DNA of 21,584 nt from a virus, in the IMG/VR virus record IMGVR_UViG_3300036045_000066, positions 1 through 21,584 of that record; one strand, written 5' to 3'. The first letter of the stretch is position 1. Each line of letters opens with the position of its first letter. The translations under genes and the position numbers were made by a program. Of this stretch, positions 1-7,123 are shown in pieces. The notes under the pieces are model-generated. The model ran no database searches. It was not told the DNA's origin and saw only the letters and a program-made list of their open reading frames with translations.

Positions 1-390
1 ATCCAGCCCCCGCCGCTGCCTCCGCGCGGGCCCGAGCCGCCCCCACCGACCCCGCCCGCGGCGTACGGCCCGCGCGTCGATGCGCTCGACGCGCCGGGCG
101 CCGCAAGGGCGCTTGTGATGGCGCAGCTGAAGCGCCTGCAAGCCGACACGGCCCGGCTTAGGGAGTCGCACGCGAGCGACGCGGAGATCCGGAAGGCGGA
201 GGCGGCCGAGACGGCGCTCGCGATGCAGCTCGCCAAGCTTGCCGGCGAGCTCAACCCGACGGAAGAACAGCGATTGGTTAAATCCGTCCGCTGGCACGCG
301 ATCAAAGCGGCAGTCTTCAGAGCGCTCGCGCCCTGGCCGGATGCACTGAGGGCGGCGCTCGACGCGGTAGAGGCGGCTGAGGTCACGTGA
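1..390 (+). CDS. Probable small terminase subunit or pre-terminase protein, 5' end outside window
   Basis: The frame is open from base 1, so the gene begins upstream; a GTG at 115 and an ATG at 118 exist but the upstream codons read as ordinary protein. The visible 129 residues start with a proline-rich stretch (about residues 2-22), then a long charged alpha-helical region rich in Ala, Glu, Lys and Arg, then a short C-terminal helix near the Trp at LAPWPD. No enzyme motif is visible. Its last codons overlap the large terminase start (GTGA, 387-390), which suggests translational coupling. The position directly before terL is where Mu-like and other tailed phages keep the small terminase, whose oligomer binds phage DNA for packaging. 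The assignment is by position and helical character only; it could instead be an unrelated small protein. Confidence 0.5.
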   Translation: MQPPPLPPRGPEPPPPTPPAAYGPRVDALDAPGAARALVMAQLKRLQADTARLRESHASDAEIRKAEAAETALAMQLAKLAGELNPTEEQRLVKSVRWHAIKAAVFRALAPWPDALRAALDAVEAAEVT

Positions 391-2093
391 CAATCGCAAA
401 GCGGCATCGGCTCGATGATCTCGCGGGCGACGCGCAGCTCGTCACGCTCGCCGAGGACTTCGTTGCGAGCGGTCGTCAGTACTTGGCAGAGCTGTCGCGA
501 ATCAAATGGCCATCGCCAGTTTACCGCGGGCGTTACCGTGCTTTCGCTCACGACATTTTGGGGATCGAGCTGTGGTCAACGCGCGAGCTCGGAATCGAGG
601 ATCCTGATGCGGCTGGCCAAGTCGAGATCGCAGAGCTCGTCGCGGCGCATGAGCGCGTTGCAATCGCCGGCGGTCAGAAAATTGGCAAGACGACGCTCGA
701 GGCTGTGATCGCGCTGTGCGATTATTGCAGCTACGAAGACATGCGCGTCATCCTGACGGCGACGACGGCGCACCAAGTTGACTCGGTTTTCTGGCGCGAG
801 TTGACGATGCGCGTTGCTCGGTCCGGCAAATGCGTCGACTGCCTTCGTGCCGATCCGCACGACAAGACGATCCCGCGCCCGTGCCCGCACTCCGCGCGAA
901 TCGACGGCGAGCTCGGCGGCCGCGCCCGCACCGGGTTGCGATCAGGCTTCCGCGAGATCTTCGGGTTGACCGCCAACGAAGGCGAAGCGCTGCTTGGCAT
1001 CTCGGGTGCGAACATGCGATTCATCGTCGACGAAGCACCGGGCGTGAAAGACGTCATCATGCGCGCCATCGACGGCAACCGCGCCGGCGATGCTTCGTTT
1101 CTCATGTTCGGCAACCCGACGCGCAACGACGGTTACTTTTACGACGCCTTCCATGAGAAGTCAGCCTTTTGGGTCACACGGCACTGCTCGAGTGAGCACA
1201 CGCCGAATGTGATCGCCGGCGAGAAATTGATCCCGGGCCTCGCGACGCGCGCGTACATCGAAGAGCGCCGGGAGGAATGGGGCGAAAAGTCTCCGGAGTT
1301 CACGATCAAGATCAAAGGTCGCTTTGCCGTGCACGAAGCTGGCCGCATATTTTCTCTGCACGCGATTGGCGAAGCAGAGGCGCGCTGGCACGAAACAGAA
1401 GCCGTCGGTCGGTTGTGGGTTGGAGTCGACCCGGCCGGCGCGCGGGGCAGCGGCGACGAAACGTGCTTCGCCCCGCGGCGCGGGAAGAAGTTGCTCGAGC
1501 TCGAGACGGCACGCGGCTTGAACGCTGACGCGCATCTCGTGCGCATTCTGGCGATCCTCGGTCGACATCGAATTCAGGGCGAAGAGAAACCGGTCGTCGT
1601 GATCGATCGCGAAGGTTCGATCGGCGCGGAGCTATTTGGTTTGTTGCGCGACTATTCAGAGCGCAACCCGGAAGCGTTCGAGCTCGTCGCTGTGCGCGCG
1701 AGTGATGGCGCCGTGAGGCAACCCGCGATTTACGATCGCATGCGCGATGAGCTCGCCGCTAACCTCGAGGGTTGGATGCGTGAGGGCGGAGCGATTGTTT
1801 CGGATCTCAAGTTGGAGAAAGAGTTGCATTGCCTCCGCTGGAAGCAACGCGCTCACGACGGCAAGCTTAAGGTCACGGCAAAAGACGAGATCAAAAAAGA
1901 GATCGGGCGTTCTCCGGATCGATACGACGCCGTTGCGCTGTCGTGTTGGGAGCCGCTCGCGCTCCGCGACGACGACAACCCGGCGGCGAGGGCGGTCCAG
2001 GCGGCCAGGGCCGAGCCTGACGGCTTCGAAGACTTGGAAGCGCTGGCGCTTGACCCCTACTCGGAGGGCGCGCGATTCTGGGAAGGTCGCTAA
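387..2093 (+). CDS. terL: Terminase large subunit (packaging ATPase and nuclease)
   Basis: This 568-residue protein would pump DNA into the prohead through the portal and cut the DNA. The N-terminal ATPase domain has a Walker A-like loop GGQKIGKTT (residues 95-103, Lys101) and a Walker B strand FIVDEA with Asp215 and Glu216. The C-terminal RNase H-like nuclease domain shows three spaced acidic sites: VGVDPAG (Asp348), VVIDREGS (Asp407) and RYDAVALS (Asp514). This is the usual metal-binding Asp arrangement of terminase nucleases. A Cys-rich stretch near residues 149-168 (CVDC, PCPH) could bind a metal. Length fits Mu gp28-type terminases. The GTG start at 387 overlaps the upstream stop by four bases; no better start is seen. 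It is followed by a 52-base AT-rich gap before the portal gene. Confidence 0.93.
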   Translation: MTIAKRHRLDDLAGDAQLVTLAEDFVASGRQYLAELSRIKWPSPVYRGRYRAFAHDILGIELWSTRELGIEDPDAAGQVEIAELVAAHERVAIAGGQKIGKTTLEAVIALCDYCSYEDMRVILTATTAHQVDSVFWRELTMRVARSGKCVDCLRADPHDKTIPRPCPHSARIDGELGGRARTGLRSGFREIFGLTANEGEALLGISGANMRFIVDEAPGVKDVIMRAIDGNRAGDASFLMFGNPTRNDGYFYDAFHEKSAFWVTRHCSSEHTPNVIAGEKLIPGLATRAYIEERREEWGEKSPEFTIKIKGRFAVHEAGRIFSLHAIGEAEARWHETEAVGRLWVGVDPAGARGSGDETCFAPRRGKKLLELETARGLNADAHLVRILAILGRHRIQGEEKPVVVIDREGSIGAELFGLLRDYSERNPEAFELVAVRASDGAVRQPAIYDRMRDELAANLEGWMREGGAIVSDLKLEKELHCLRWKQRAHDGKLKVTAKDEIKKEIGRSPDRYDAVALSCWEPLALRDDDNPAARAVQAARAEPDGFEDLEALALDPYSEGARFWEGR

Positions 2094-2106
2094 AAAAGGC
2101 TCAAAG

Positions 2107-2133
2107 AGTTAAATTTGTGGAACAGAGTTTGAC
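2107..2133 (+). promoter_or_regulatory. Tandem AGTTTAAC-like element, copy A (before portal)
   Basis: Two imperfect 8-mers, AGTTAAAT (2107-2114) and AGTTTGAC (2126-2133), lie 19 bases apart start to start in the AT-rich gap after terL. The same arrangement occurs at 5511-5537 and 15203-15229. This copy is the most degenerate. The second 8-mer is 12 bases from GTG 2146. Function is unknown: it could be a late promoter, an activator site or a translational element. Confidence 0.4.
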
Positions 2134-2140
2134 TTTGCAA

Positions 2141-2167
2141 ATGGCGTGCCTCAAACTGGACCCGTGA
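2141..2167 (+). other. Possible 8-codon leader ORF before the portal gene
   Basis: An ATG at 2141 opens an eight-codon frame (MACLKLDP) whose TGA at 2165-2167 overlaps an in-frame portal GTG at 2164 as GTGA. The same GTGA overlap is used at 387 and at 14718. It could couple portal translation to a leader, which would make GTG 2164 the true portal start instead of GTG 2146. No strong ribosome binding site precedes any of the three starts, so this is only a possibility. Confidence 0.15.
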
Positions 2168-4764
2168 AGCTCCGTGACCGCTTGGCAGCCCTGATCGGCA
2201 GGTCGGTTTATCAGACCGACGATCCGATTCTGCCGTCGCTCGGATCGCCTCGCGTCGAGAAGGTTCGGAAGGCAATGAACGGCCAGCTCGTGCCGTTGCC
2301 CACGACGCGCACGCGCTGGTTTCTGTCCGACCTCGAGTCCGCCGAGTATCTCGCTGACCAGGGCGATCTGTCGCTTGCCGCGCAGCTCATGCGCGCGGCG
2401 ATGAAAGACGGCGTGCTTCGCGGCGTAATGTCGACGCGTACTGACGGCCTCGTGCGGTTGCCGAAGAAGTTCCGCGGCGAAGCTCAGGTCGTGCAAGCGC
2501 TCGAGCTCGGTCACGACAGCGTGCGGAGCGTCTTCGACGAAATGCTGCCGCCGGCGGAGCTCGCCGCCATGGCTGCTGACGGTCTTCTGCTCGGGGTCGC
2601 CGTGGGCGAGCTGGTGCCGGTGGTCGGGCGCGACTATCCGGTTCTCGTCAGGCTAGACCCCGAGTACCTCGTGTACCGATGGCAAGAGGATCGGTGGTAC
2701 TATCGATCGTCCGTCGGTCTGCTTCCGATCATGCCGGGTGATGGGAGGTGGGTGCTCCACACGCCGGGTGGGCGCTTGGCGCCGTGGCAGTCGGGGATCT
2801 GGCGCGCCGTCGCGTACGCATACATTCGCAAGACGCACGCGGGGCTTCATAAAGACGCTTGGGAGGCGAAGCTAGCCAACCCGGCGCGCGTCGCCGTTGC
2901 GCCGCAGGGCGCGACCGAAGCACAAAAGCAGTCGTGGTGGCGCGGGGTCATGGCGTGGGGCGTGAACAGCGTTTTCGGCGTGACGCCAGGCTACGACGTC
3001 AAGCTGCTTGAGTCGAACGGTCGCGGCTATGAGTCGTTCGAGTCGACGCAGGATCGCGCCGATCGCGAAATGATCATTTGCGTGGCGGGGCAGGTCGTCA
3101 CGACCGACGGCGGCGCGGGCTTCCAGAACAGCGACATTCACAAGTCGATCCGAAGCGACCTGATTCAGGCGACGGCCGACGCGCTCGCGTACACGGTCAA
3201 CGCGCAAGCGATCCCCGCGTTCGTTGTCGCTCGGTGGGGCGAGGCCATGCTCGAGCGCTCGGCGTGCGTCGCGTGGGACGTCACCCCGCCGAAAGACCGG
3301 AACAGCGAGGCAACGGCGACGCTTACGACCGCGAACGCGATCAAGGGCCTAGACGAGGCGTTGTCGCTGCACGACGTCGTCGCCGACGTAAAGCAGATTT
3401 GCGAACGGGCCGGCATTCCCACGCGGGTGCGCGAGCCCGGCGACGCAAAGGTCGTGACCGAAGGCGCGGAGACAGCCCCTTCAAATGACACGGTCGCGGC
3501 GACGCGTATCTGCGCGAGTGCTGCGCTGCAGCGTGTAACCGCGAGCGCGTTCACGTTCGAAGAAGACGGCGTCGAGCGGCCGGGCCCTGGTCAAGCGCCG
3601 ACCGCTTTCCGGATCTGGCGTTCGGGTCTCACGAAGACGGACAAGGGAGACAGCATTTTCAACGCGAAGGCGGCGGAAGTGCTGATGCTCGACCAGGCCA
3701 CGCGCGGCACGCTGTACTCGATCGACGTCGATCACATGAGCTTGAGCTCAAGTGCGCCGATCGATGCGCGTAAGGCGGTCGGTTGGCATCAGCTCGAGGT
3801 GCGGCAAGACGCCGCCGGCGAGCCCGAGCTGTGGGCCGTCGCCGTGCAGTGGACGGAAGCGGTCAAGGCGGGGCTCGAGCAAGAGCCGCCAGAGTGGCGC
3901 TACTTCTCGCCCGCGTACGACGTGAACCCCGAAACGCGCGAGGTCGTTCGATATCTGAACACCGCGCTCACGAATAACCCTGCCACTTGGCAGGTAACGG
4001 CGCTCGCAAACACGAGCGACGCGACGAGTAACGGCCGCATCGCGGCGAGCAACCAAGGCAATCCCATGAATTTCGAAGACGTAAAAGCCTTCGTTCGCGC
4101 GATGGCGTCGGGCGATGGTGACGAGGCAAAAACCTGCGCTGCGCTTTGCGCGGTGCTCGATGAAGGCGACAAGGAAAAGAAAGCGAAGAAGGCTTCCGAG
4201 GGCGCCGACGACGAGAAGAAGGACGACGACAAGGACTCCGAAAAGAAGGAGACCACGAAGGCGTCCGAGACGGCAGACGATGACGACGAGTCGAAGAAAA
4301 CCGCGATCGCCGCGTCGGCTACTCCGTCGAACGTGATCGACCTGGCCAAGCGCGTGCACGAGCTCGAAGCCGAGCGCGCCCGCGAGAAGGAAGCGGCCGA
4401 GATCGAGCGCCTCTTCGCGAGCCGCCCGGACTTCGCCGACGACGTCAAGGCCACGCTTGTCAAGGCGGGTGTCGACGCCGTACGTGACGCCGTCAAGACC
4501 TGGAAGCGCGGCCCCGCTGTCGCCAGCACCGTCAAGGATGCGAAGGCGGCCGTGACCGTGACCGCCACGCGCGGCGACGGCCAGGGCGAAGGCACGCAAG
4601 GCCGCGGCCTTCCTGCCGAAGAGTCCAATGCACTCAAGCTCCGCATGGGGCTGAAGACCGAAGAGACCTTCGTCGAGCACGCTGCGAACGCTTCGACGTT
4701 CCGCGCGCTCACGGCGGACGCCGCAAATCGAATTCTCGCCAGTAAGAAAGGGGCCGGCAAATGA
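2146..4764 (+). CDS. Fused portal (DUF935/Mu gp29-like), prohead protease (Mu I-like) and scaffold protein
   Basis: One uninterrupted 872-residue frame carries three head functions. Residues 1 to about 445 resemble Mu gp29/DUF935 portal proteins, the dodecameric DNA channel at the capsid vertex, including the typical DREMIICVAGQVVTTDGG stretch. Residues about 455-630 resemble the Mu I protease: an IDVDHMS motif (His530), then GWHQLE, a WAVAVQWTE strand and RYFSP (Ser588). His530 and Ser588 are the likely catalytic pair. Residues 673-720 are an extreme Lys/Glu/Asp stretch, followed by a coiled coil (about 731-761) and a basic C-terminus, as in scaffolds. In Mu, portal and I are separate genes with gpF and G between them; here they are joined and no F-like gene is visible. 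GTG 2146 is used, GTG 2164 is an alternative, and no strong Shine-Dalgarno is seen. The stop overlaps the next start as ATGA. Confidence 0.85.
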   Translation: MPQTGPVKLRDRLAALIGRSVYQTDDPILPSLGSPRVEKVRKAMNGQLVPLPTTRTRWFLSDLESAEYLADQGDLSLAAQLMRAAMKDGVLRGVMSTRTDGLVRLPKKFRGEAQVVQALELGHDSVRSVFDEMLPPAELAAMAADGLLLGVAVGELVPVVGRDYPVLVRLDPEYLVYRWQEDRWYYRSSVGLLPIMPGDGRWVLHTPGGRLAPWQSGIWRAVAYAYIRKTHAGLHKDAWEAKLANPARVAVAPQGATEAQKQSWWRGVMAWGVNSVFGVTPGYDVKLLESNGRGYESFESTQDRADREMIICVAGQVVTTDGGAGFQNSDIHKSIRSDLIQATADALAYTVNAQAIPAFVVARWGEAMLERSACVAWDVTPPKDRNSEATATLTTANAIKGLDEALSLHDVVADVKQICERAGIPTRVREPGDAKVVTEGAETAPSNDTVAATRICASAALQRVTASAFTFEEDGVERPGPGQAPTAFRIWRSGLTKTDKGDSIFNAKAAEVLMLDQATRGTLYSIDVDHMSLSSSAPIDARKAVGWHQLEVRQDAAGEPELWAVAVQWTEAVKAGLEQEPPEWRYFSPAYDVNPETREVVRYLNTALTNNPATWQVTALANTSDATSNGRIAASNQGNPMNFEDVKAFVRAMASGDGDEAKTCAALCAVLDEGDKEKKAKKASEGADDEKKDDDKDSEKKETTKASETADDDDESKKTAIAASATPSNVIDLAKRVHELEAERAREKEAAEIERLFASRPDFADDVKATLVKAGVDAVRDAVKTWKRGPAVASTVKDAKAAVTVTATRGDGQGEGTQGRGLPAEESNALKLRMGLKTEETFVEHAANASTFRALTADAANRILASKKGAGK
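4066..4764 (+). CDS. Possible internally initiated scaffold protein (Mu Z-like nested product)
   Basis: An in-frame ATG at 4066 (residue 641 of the long gene) is preceded by AAGG at 4055-4058 with a 7-base spacer. This is a better ribosome binding site than the one at the long gene's own start. Initiation here would give a free 232-residue protein starting MNFEDVKAF. It would contain the acidic-basic charged stretch, the coiled coil and the basic tail but no protease residues. Nested protease and scaffold genes in the same frame are known for lambda C/Nu3 and proposed for Mu I/Z, and free scaffold is needed in many more copies than protease or portal. The start position matches the expected domain border. 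Expression from this start is inferred. Confidence 0.5.
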   Translation: MNFEDVKAFVRAMASGDGDEAKTCAALCAVLDEGDKEKKAKKASEGADDEKKDDDKDSEKKETTKASETADDDDESKKTAIAASATPSNVIDLAKRVHELEAERAREKEAAEIERLFASRPDFADDVKATLVKAGVDAVRDAVKTWKRGPAVASTVKDAKAAVTVTATRGDGQGEGTQGRGLPAEESNALKLRMGLKTEETFVEHAANASTFRALTADAANRILASKKGAGK

Positions 4765-5504
4765 CCGCCTTGACCGCGCAGCGCGCGCGTAACGCGCATT
4801 CTCGCAAACATTTTACGTTCACGCTCAAGAGCGGCACGAAGGCCTGGAAAGGCGCCGCGATCTGTCTCGAGCTCGCGACCGGCAAGGTCATCCCGGCGAC
4901 CGCCGGCGAAGGCCTGGTTTTCTTAGGTTTGGCCGACGACACGGTCGACGCGACGAGCGCTGATCAAGAGATGTCCGTCGATCTGATCGCGGAGTTGTGG
5001 GCTTCCTACTTCGTCAACGCAACGGCGGGCGATGCCGTGGCCGCGACGGACGTCGGAAAGCTCTGCTACTTCCTCGACGATCAGACTGTGACCATCTCCG
5101 CTTACGGGCGGGCGGTCGCGGGCGTCGTGCTCGGCGTGAGCAGCACGAAGGGTGTGCTCGTGCAGAAGCTCGAGCGTACTCCGCACCTTCTGCCGGCCCC
5201 GTTGGCAGCCGTCATTCCGGCCTTCGTCGGAAACGACCTGATCCCGTTGCGCGTTCAGCACGACTCGATCATCGATATCCCGGCCACGGCCGCCGCGTCG
5301 ACGGTCACGCTTCCGGCGGGCTCGCCCGACGGCACGCGCGTCTACTTCGTCGCGGACGGCACGAAGAACGGCCACACCGTTCAGTATCGCGACGCAACCG
5401 GCCCCACCAACTTGACCACTGCCCTGACCGCGTCGAAGCGCCACCTCGTCGTGTGCGTGAAGCGCGACAGTAAGTGGTACGCAAATGCGTACGTCTCGCC
5501 GTGA
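4761..5504 (+). CDS. Putative capsid decoration (cement) protein with extra C-terminal beta domain
   Basis: The 247-residue product lies between scaffold and major capsid, where many phages keep the trimeric decoration protein (lambda gpD or DUF2190 type). The N-terminal 140 residues fit a small beta-barrel cement protein: they contain FTLKSGTKAWKGAAICLE, a GLVFLGLADDTV strand and a GRAVAGVVLG strand. The remaining part (about residues 155-247) is a beta-strand-rich extension ending in DSKWYANAYVSP, resembling the jelly-roll-like domains in the two tail-fibre genes at 17149 and 17790. It could be an exposed domain on the capsid surface. ATG 4761 overlaps the previous stop as ATGA, with AAAGG about ten bases upstream. 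Family membership is judged from pattern and position; a general head protein is the alternative. Confidence 0.6.
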   Translation: MTALTAQRARNAHSRKHFTFTLKSGTKAWKGAAICLELATGKVIPATAGEGLVFLGLADDTVDATSADQEMSVDLIAELWASYFVNATAGDAVAATDVGKLCYFLDDQTVTISAYGRAVAGVVLGVSSTKGVLVQKLERTPHLLPAPLAAVIPAFVGNDLIPLRVQHDSIIDIPATAAASTVTLPAGSPDGTRVYFVADGTKNGHTVQYRDATGPTNLTTALTASKRHLVVCVKRDSKWYANAYVSP

Positions 5505-5511
5505 CGCGAGA
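5494..5511 (+). other. Short hairpin spanning the decoration gene stop codon
   Basis: TCTCGC (5494-5499) pairs with GCGAGA (5506-5511) around a six-base loop that holds the TGA stop (5502-5504). The last stem base is the first base of the AGTTTAAC element before the capsid gene. A similar but stronger hairpin encloses the stop at 15183 just before the third copy of that element. The six-pair stem is short enough to be chance on its own. Confidence 0.3.
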
Positions 5512-5537
5512 GTTTAACTCATAGAAAGAAAGTCAAC
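5511..5537 (+). promoter_or_regulatory. Tandem AGTTTAAC-like element, copy B (before major capsid)
   Basis: AGTTTAAC (5511-5518) and AAGTCAAC (5530-5537) are spaced 19 bases start to start, and the second ends exactly four bases before the capsid ATG at 5542. Copy C at 15203-15229 has the identical spacing and the identical four-base distance to its ATG. A gene that needs very high expression follows, which fits a promoter or enhancer of translation. No sigma70-like -35/-10 pair with 17-base spacing is seen. Confidence 0.5.
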
Positions 5538-5541
5538 TGTC

Positions 5542-6582
5542 ATGGCAATCACTCCCTCTTTTCTGTTCGACCTCGAGTCGAATATGCGCGTCATCCAAGA
5601 GGACGTTTACGCGAAGCTGAGCTCGAACCTTTGGTGGTCGAAGTTCACGCGCGTGATGCCTTCGAAGTCGAAGCGCGAGCTGGTTCACTGGTTGATCTCG
5701 TCCGTCACGCTCGACGACCTCGGCGTGCGCGGCGGCAACATGAATTTTGAAGAGCTGGTGTCGACCTACACTGAGTTTACGAACCGCTTCAGCGGCAAGG
5801 GGCTCAAGGTCGTCAAGAGCGAATTCGACGACCTCGACGGCTCAGGCATCGACCAGGCGACGGCGTGGTCGCGCGACATTGCGCGTATGTTCGCCTACTG
5901 GCCGCAGAAGCAGGTCACGAAGCTGATTCTGAACGGCGAGACGGGCAAGACGTACGACGGCCTCGCGTTCTTCCACCAGTCGCACTTGAATCACCCGCTC
6001 GACGCGTCGAAGGGCACTTACGCGAACGTCTTCACGGGCGCCGCTTCGGGTGCTTACCCGGGCGCGCTGAAGATCGACGCGTCGGTGTCCGCCGAGCAGG
6101 CAGCGATCAACCTCGGCAAGGCAATCGCCTACATCCGAGGTACGCTGAAGCTGCCGAACGGCGAAGACCCGCGTTACGTGAAGCCGGGAACCCTCGTCGT
6201 TCCGCCGGCGCTCAGTGACCGTGCGCAGCTGCTCACGACCGCGAAGTATATCGCGATCGCGGCGGCCGCGGGCGGCGCGGGTACGGCGGACGTCGAAGGC
6301 ATGATCCGGTCGTGGCAGCTCGGTGCCCCGATCGTCGCCGAAGAGCTCGGCTCCGCTTTCGGCGGCTCGGACGTCGACTGGTACCTGACGACCGACGAGC
6401 TCGACGGGACGCAGCTTGGCAGCTTCGTCTATATCGATCGCGACCCCTATAAGATCACCTACTACGGCAACGTGGATCAGGCGTTCTTGGATCGCGTGCA
6501 AGAGCTCGAGTGGCACGCCATGGGCCGTAACGGCTCGGGCTACGGCCACCCGTACGGCTTCTTCAAGTGCAAGGCGGCCTGA
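5542..6582 (+). CDS. Major capsid protein (Mu gpT-like)
   Basis: The 346-residue protein resembles the Mu gpT head subunit family, which assembles the HK97-fold icosahedral shell. The N-terminus MAITPSFLFDLESNM is followed by an aromatic FxxRVMPSKSKRELVHWL stretch. Further on are YWPQKQVTKLILNGE and GLAFFHQSHLNH, close to the G-x-x-F-F-xx-x-H-x-N pattern of gpT proteins, and a C-terminal stretch ending HPYGFFKCKAA. Length is slightly above Mu gpT. No N-terminal delta domain is visible; scaffolding comes from the upstream gene instead. It starts four bases after a tandem AGTTTAAC-like element and has only a weak AGAAAG purine run upstream. It is followed at once by a strong inverted repeat, which may set its mRNA level apart from the connector genes. 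Confidence 0.88.
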   Translation: MAITPSFLFDLESNMRVIQEDVYAKLSSNLWWSKFTRVMPSKSKRELVHWLISSVTLDDLGVRGGNMNFEELVSTYTEFTNRFSGKGLKVVKSEFDDLDGSGIDQATAWSRDIARMFAYWPQKQVTKLILNGETGKTYDGLAFFHQSHLNHPLDASKGTYANVFTGAASGAYPGALKIDASVSAEQAAINLGKAIAYIRGTLKLPNGEDPRYVKPGTLVVPPALSDRAQLLTTAKYIAIAAAAGGAGTADVEGMIRSWQLGAPIVAEELGSAFGGSDVDWYLTTDELDGTQLGSFVYIDRDPYKITYYGNVDQAFLDRVQELEWHAMGRNGSGYGHPYGFFKCKAA

Positions 6583-6595
6583 CGAAAGAGGAATC

Positions 6596-6649
6596 GTGGC
6601 AGCCGCACGGCGTGGGGCTGGGCACACCACGCCGTGCGGCACCGACTAA
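6596..6649 (+). CDS. Possible 17-codon ORF inside the post-capsid hairpin region
   Basis: A GTG at 6596 is preceded by AAAGAGGA (6585-6592), one of the better ribosome binding sites in the window. It opens a 17-codon frame ending in TAA at 6647-6649, seven bases before the next gene. Nearly all of it lies in the 14-bp inverted repeat, so its peptide is dictated by the hairpin. It may be a leader whose translation opens the hairpin, or the purine run may be incidental. No similarity to any known peptide is seen. Confidence 0.15.
   Translation: MAAARRGAGHTTPCGTD
6602..6640 (+). terminator. Perfect 14-bp inverted repeat after the capsid gene (terminator-like or mRNA-stability hairpin)
   Basis: GCCGCACGGCGTGG (6602-6615) is exactly complementary to CCACGCCGTGCGGC (6627-6640), with an 11-base loop. 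It lies 20 bases after the capsid stop. No T-run follows (the next bases are ACCGACTAAG), so it does not fit a classical intrinsic terminator. It could be a U-less attenuator, a 3'-end stabiliser for capsid mRNA or a protein-binding palindrome. The pairing is certain; the function is not. Confidence 0.6.
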
Positions 6650-6655
6650 GACGCA

Positions 6656-7123
6656 ATGACCGCGTATTTGGACCGCAGCGCCTTCAAGGCGCGATCGATC
6701 ATGCCGGCGACGGACGTCGACGACCTCGAGTCGATCGCCGCCGGTTGGGTCGATATGCAGCTCGAGCAGGTCTCGCGCTGGATCGATTCGCGCCTGCGGA
6801 AGCGCTACGACGCGCCGTTCGACGTCGCCACGTGCCCCGAGATCGTCAAGTCGTGGCTAACTCGGCTGGTCACGCTGCGCGCGTACCTGCGGCGTGGGGT
6901 AGACGCGACGGACGCTCAATTTGAAATGATCAAGGCCGACGCAGAAGCGGCCGCGGTCGAGATCAAAGAAGCGGCTGACTCCGCCGACGGCCTTTTCGAT
7001 CTCCCGTTGAAGGACTCGAGTAAAGCGACCGGCGTCTCGCAAGGCGGCCCGTTCGTTTATTCGGAGGCTTCCCCTTACGATTTCATCGACGTGCAACGCG
7101 AGGCGGTGCGCGATGGCCAATAA
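6656..7123 (+). CDS. Head-tail connector protein, DUF1320/Mu gp36-like
   Basis: The 155-residue product fits the gp36/DUF1320 family: MTAYLDRSAF start, an early helix with ESIAAGWVDMQLEQVSRWIDSRLRKRYDAPF split across residues 23-54, then a long helical arm. The tail ends with a serine-rich stretch and SEASPYDFIDVQREAV. Proteins of this family sit just after the capsid gene in Mu-like phages and are thought to form a ring under the portal. The ATG at 6656 is the first after the inverted repeat; no strong Shine-Dalgarno is seen (TAAGACGCA). Its end overlaps the next gene by 11 bases, so the two are probably translated together. Confidence 0.7.
   Translation: MTAYLDRSAFKARSIMPATDVDDLESIAAGWVDMQLEQVSRWIDSRLRKRYDAPFDVATCPEIVKSWLTRLVTLRAYLRRGVDATDAQFEMIKADAEAAAVEIKEAADSADGLFDLPLKDSSKATGVSQGGPFVYSEASPYDFIDVQREAVRDGQ

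Noticed and set aside
2129-2157. TTGACT as a promoter -35 box before the portal gene
   Set aside because: The hexamer at the proper distance (CAAACT) is a poor -10 match and lies inside the coding region.
3748-4811. Two minus-strand frames of about 300 codons (3748-4680 and 3900-4811)
   Set aside because: They are shadows of the Lys/Glu/Asp-rich scaffold part; their Leu/Val- and Ser-rich composition is the direct complement of that repeat. No ribosome binding site or family pattern was seen.
6634-6924. 96-codon forward frame starting in the post-capsid hairpin
   Set aside because: It is an Arg-rich out-of-frame shadow of the gp36-like gene, with no matching family pattern.
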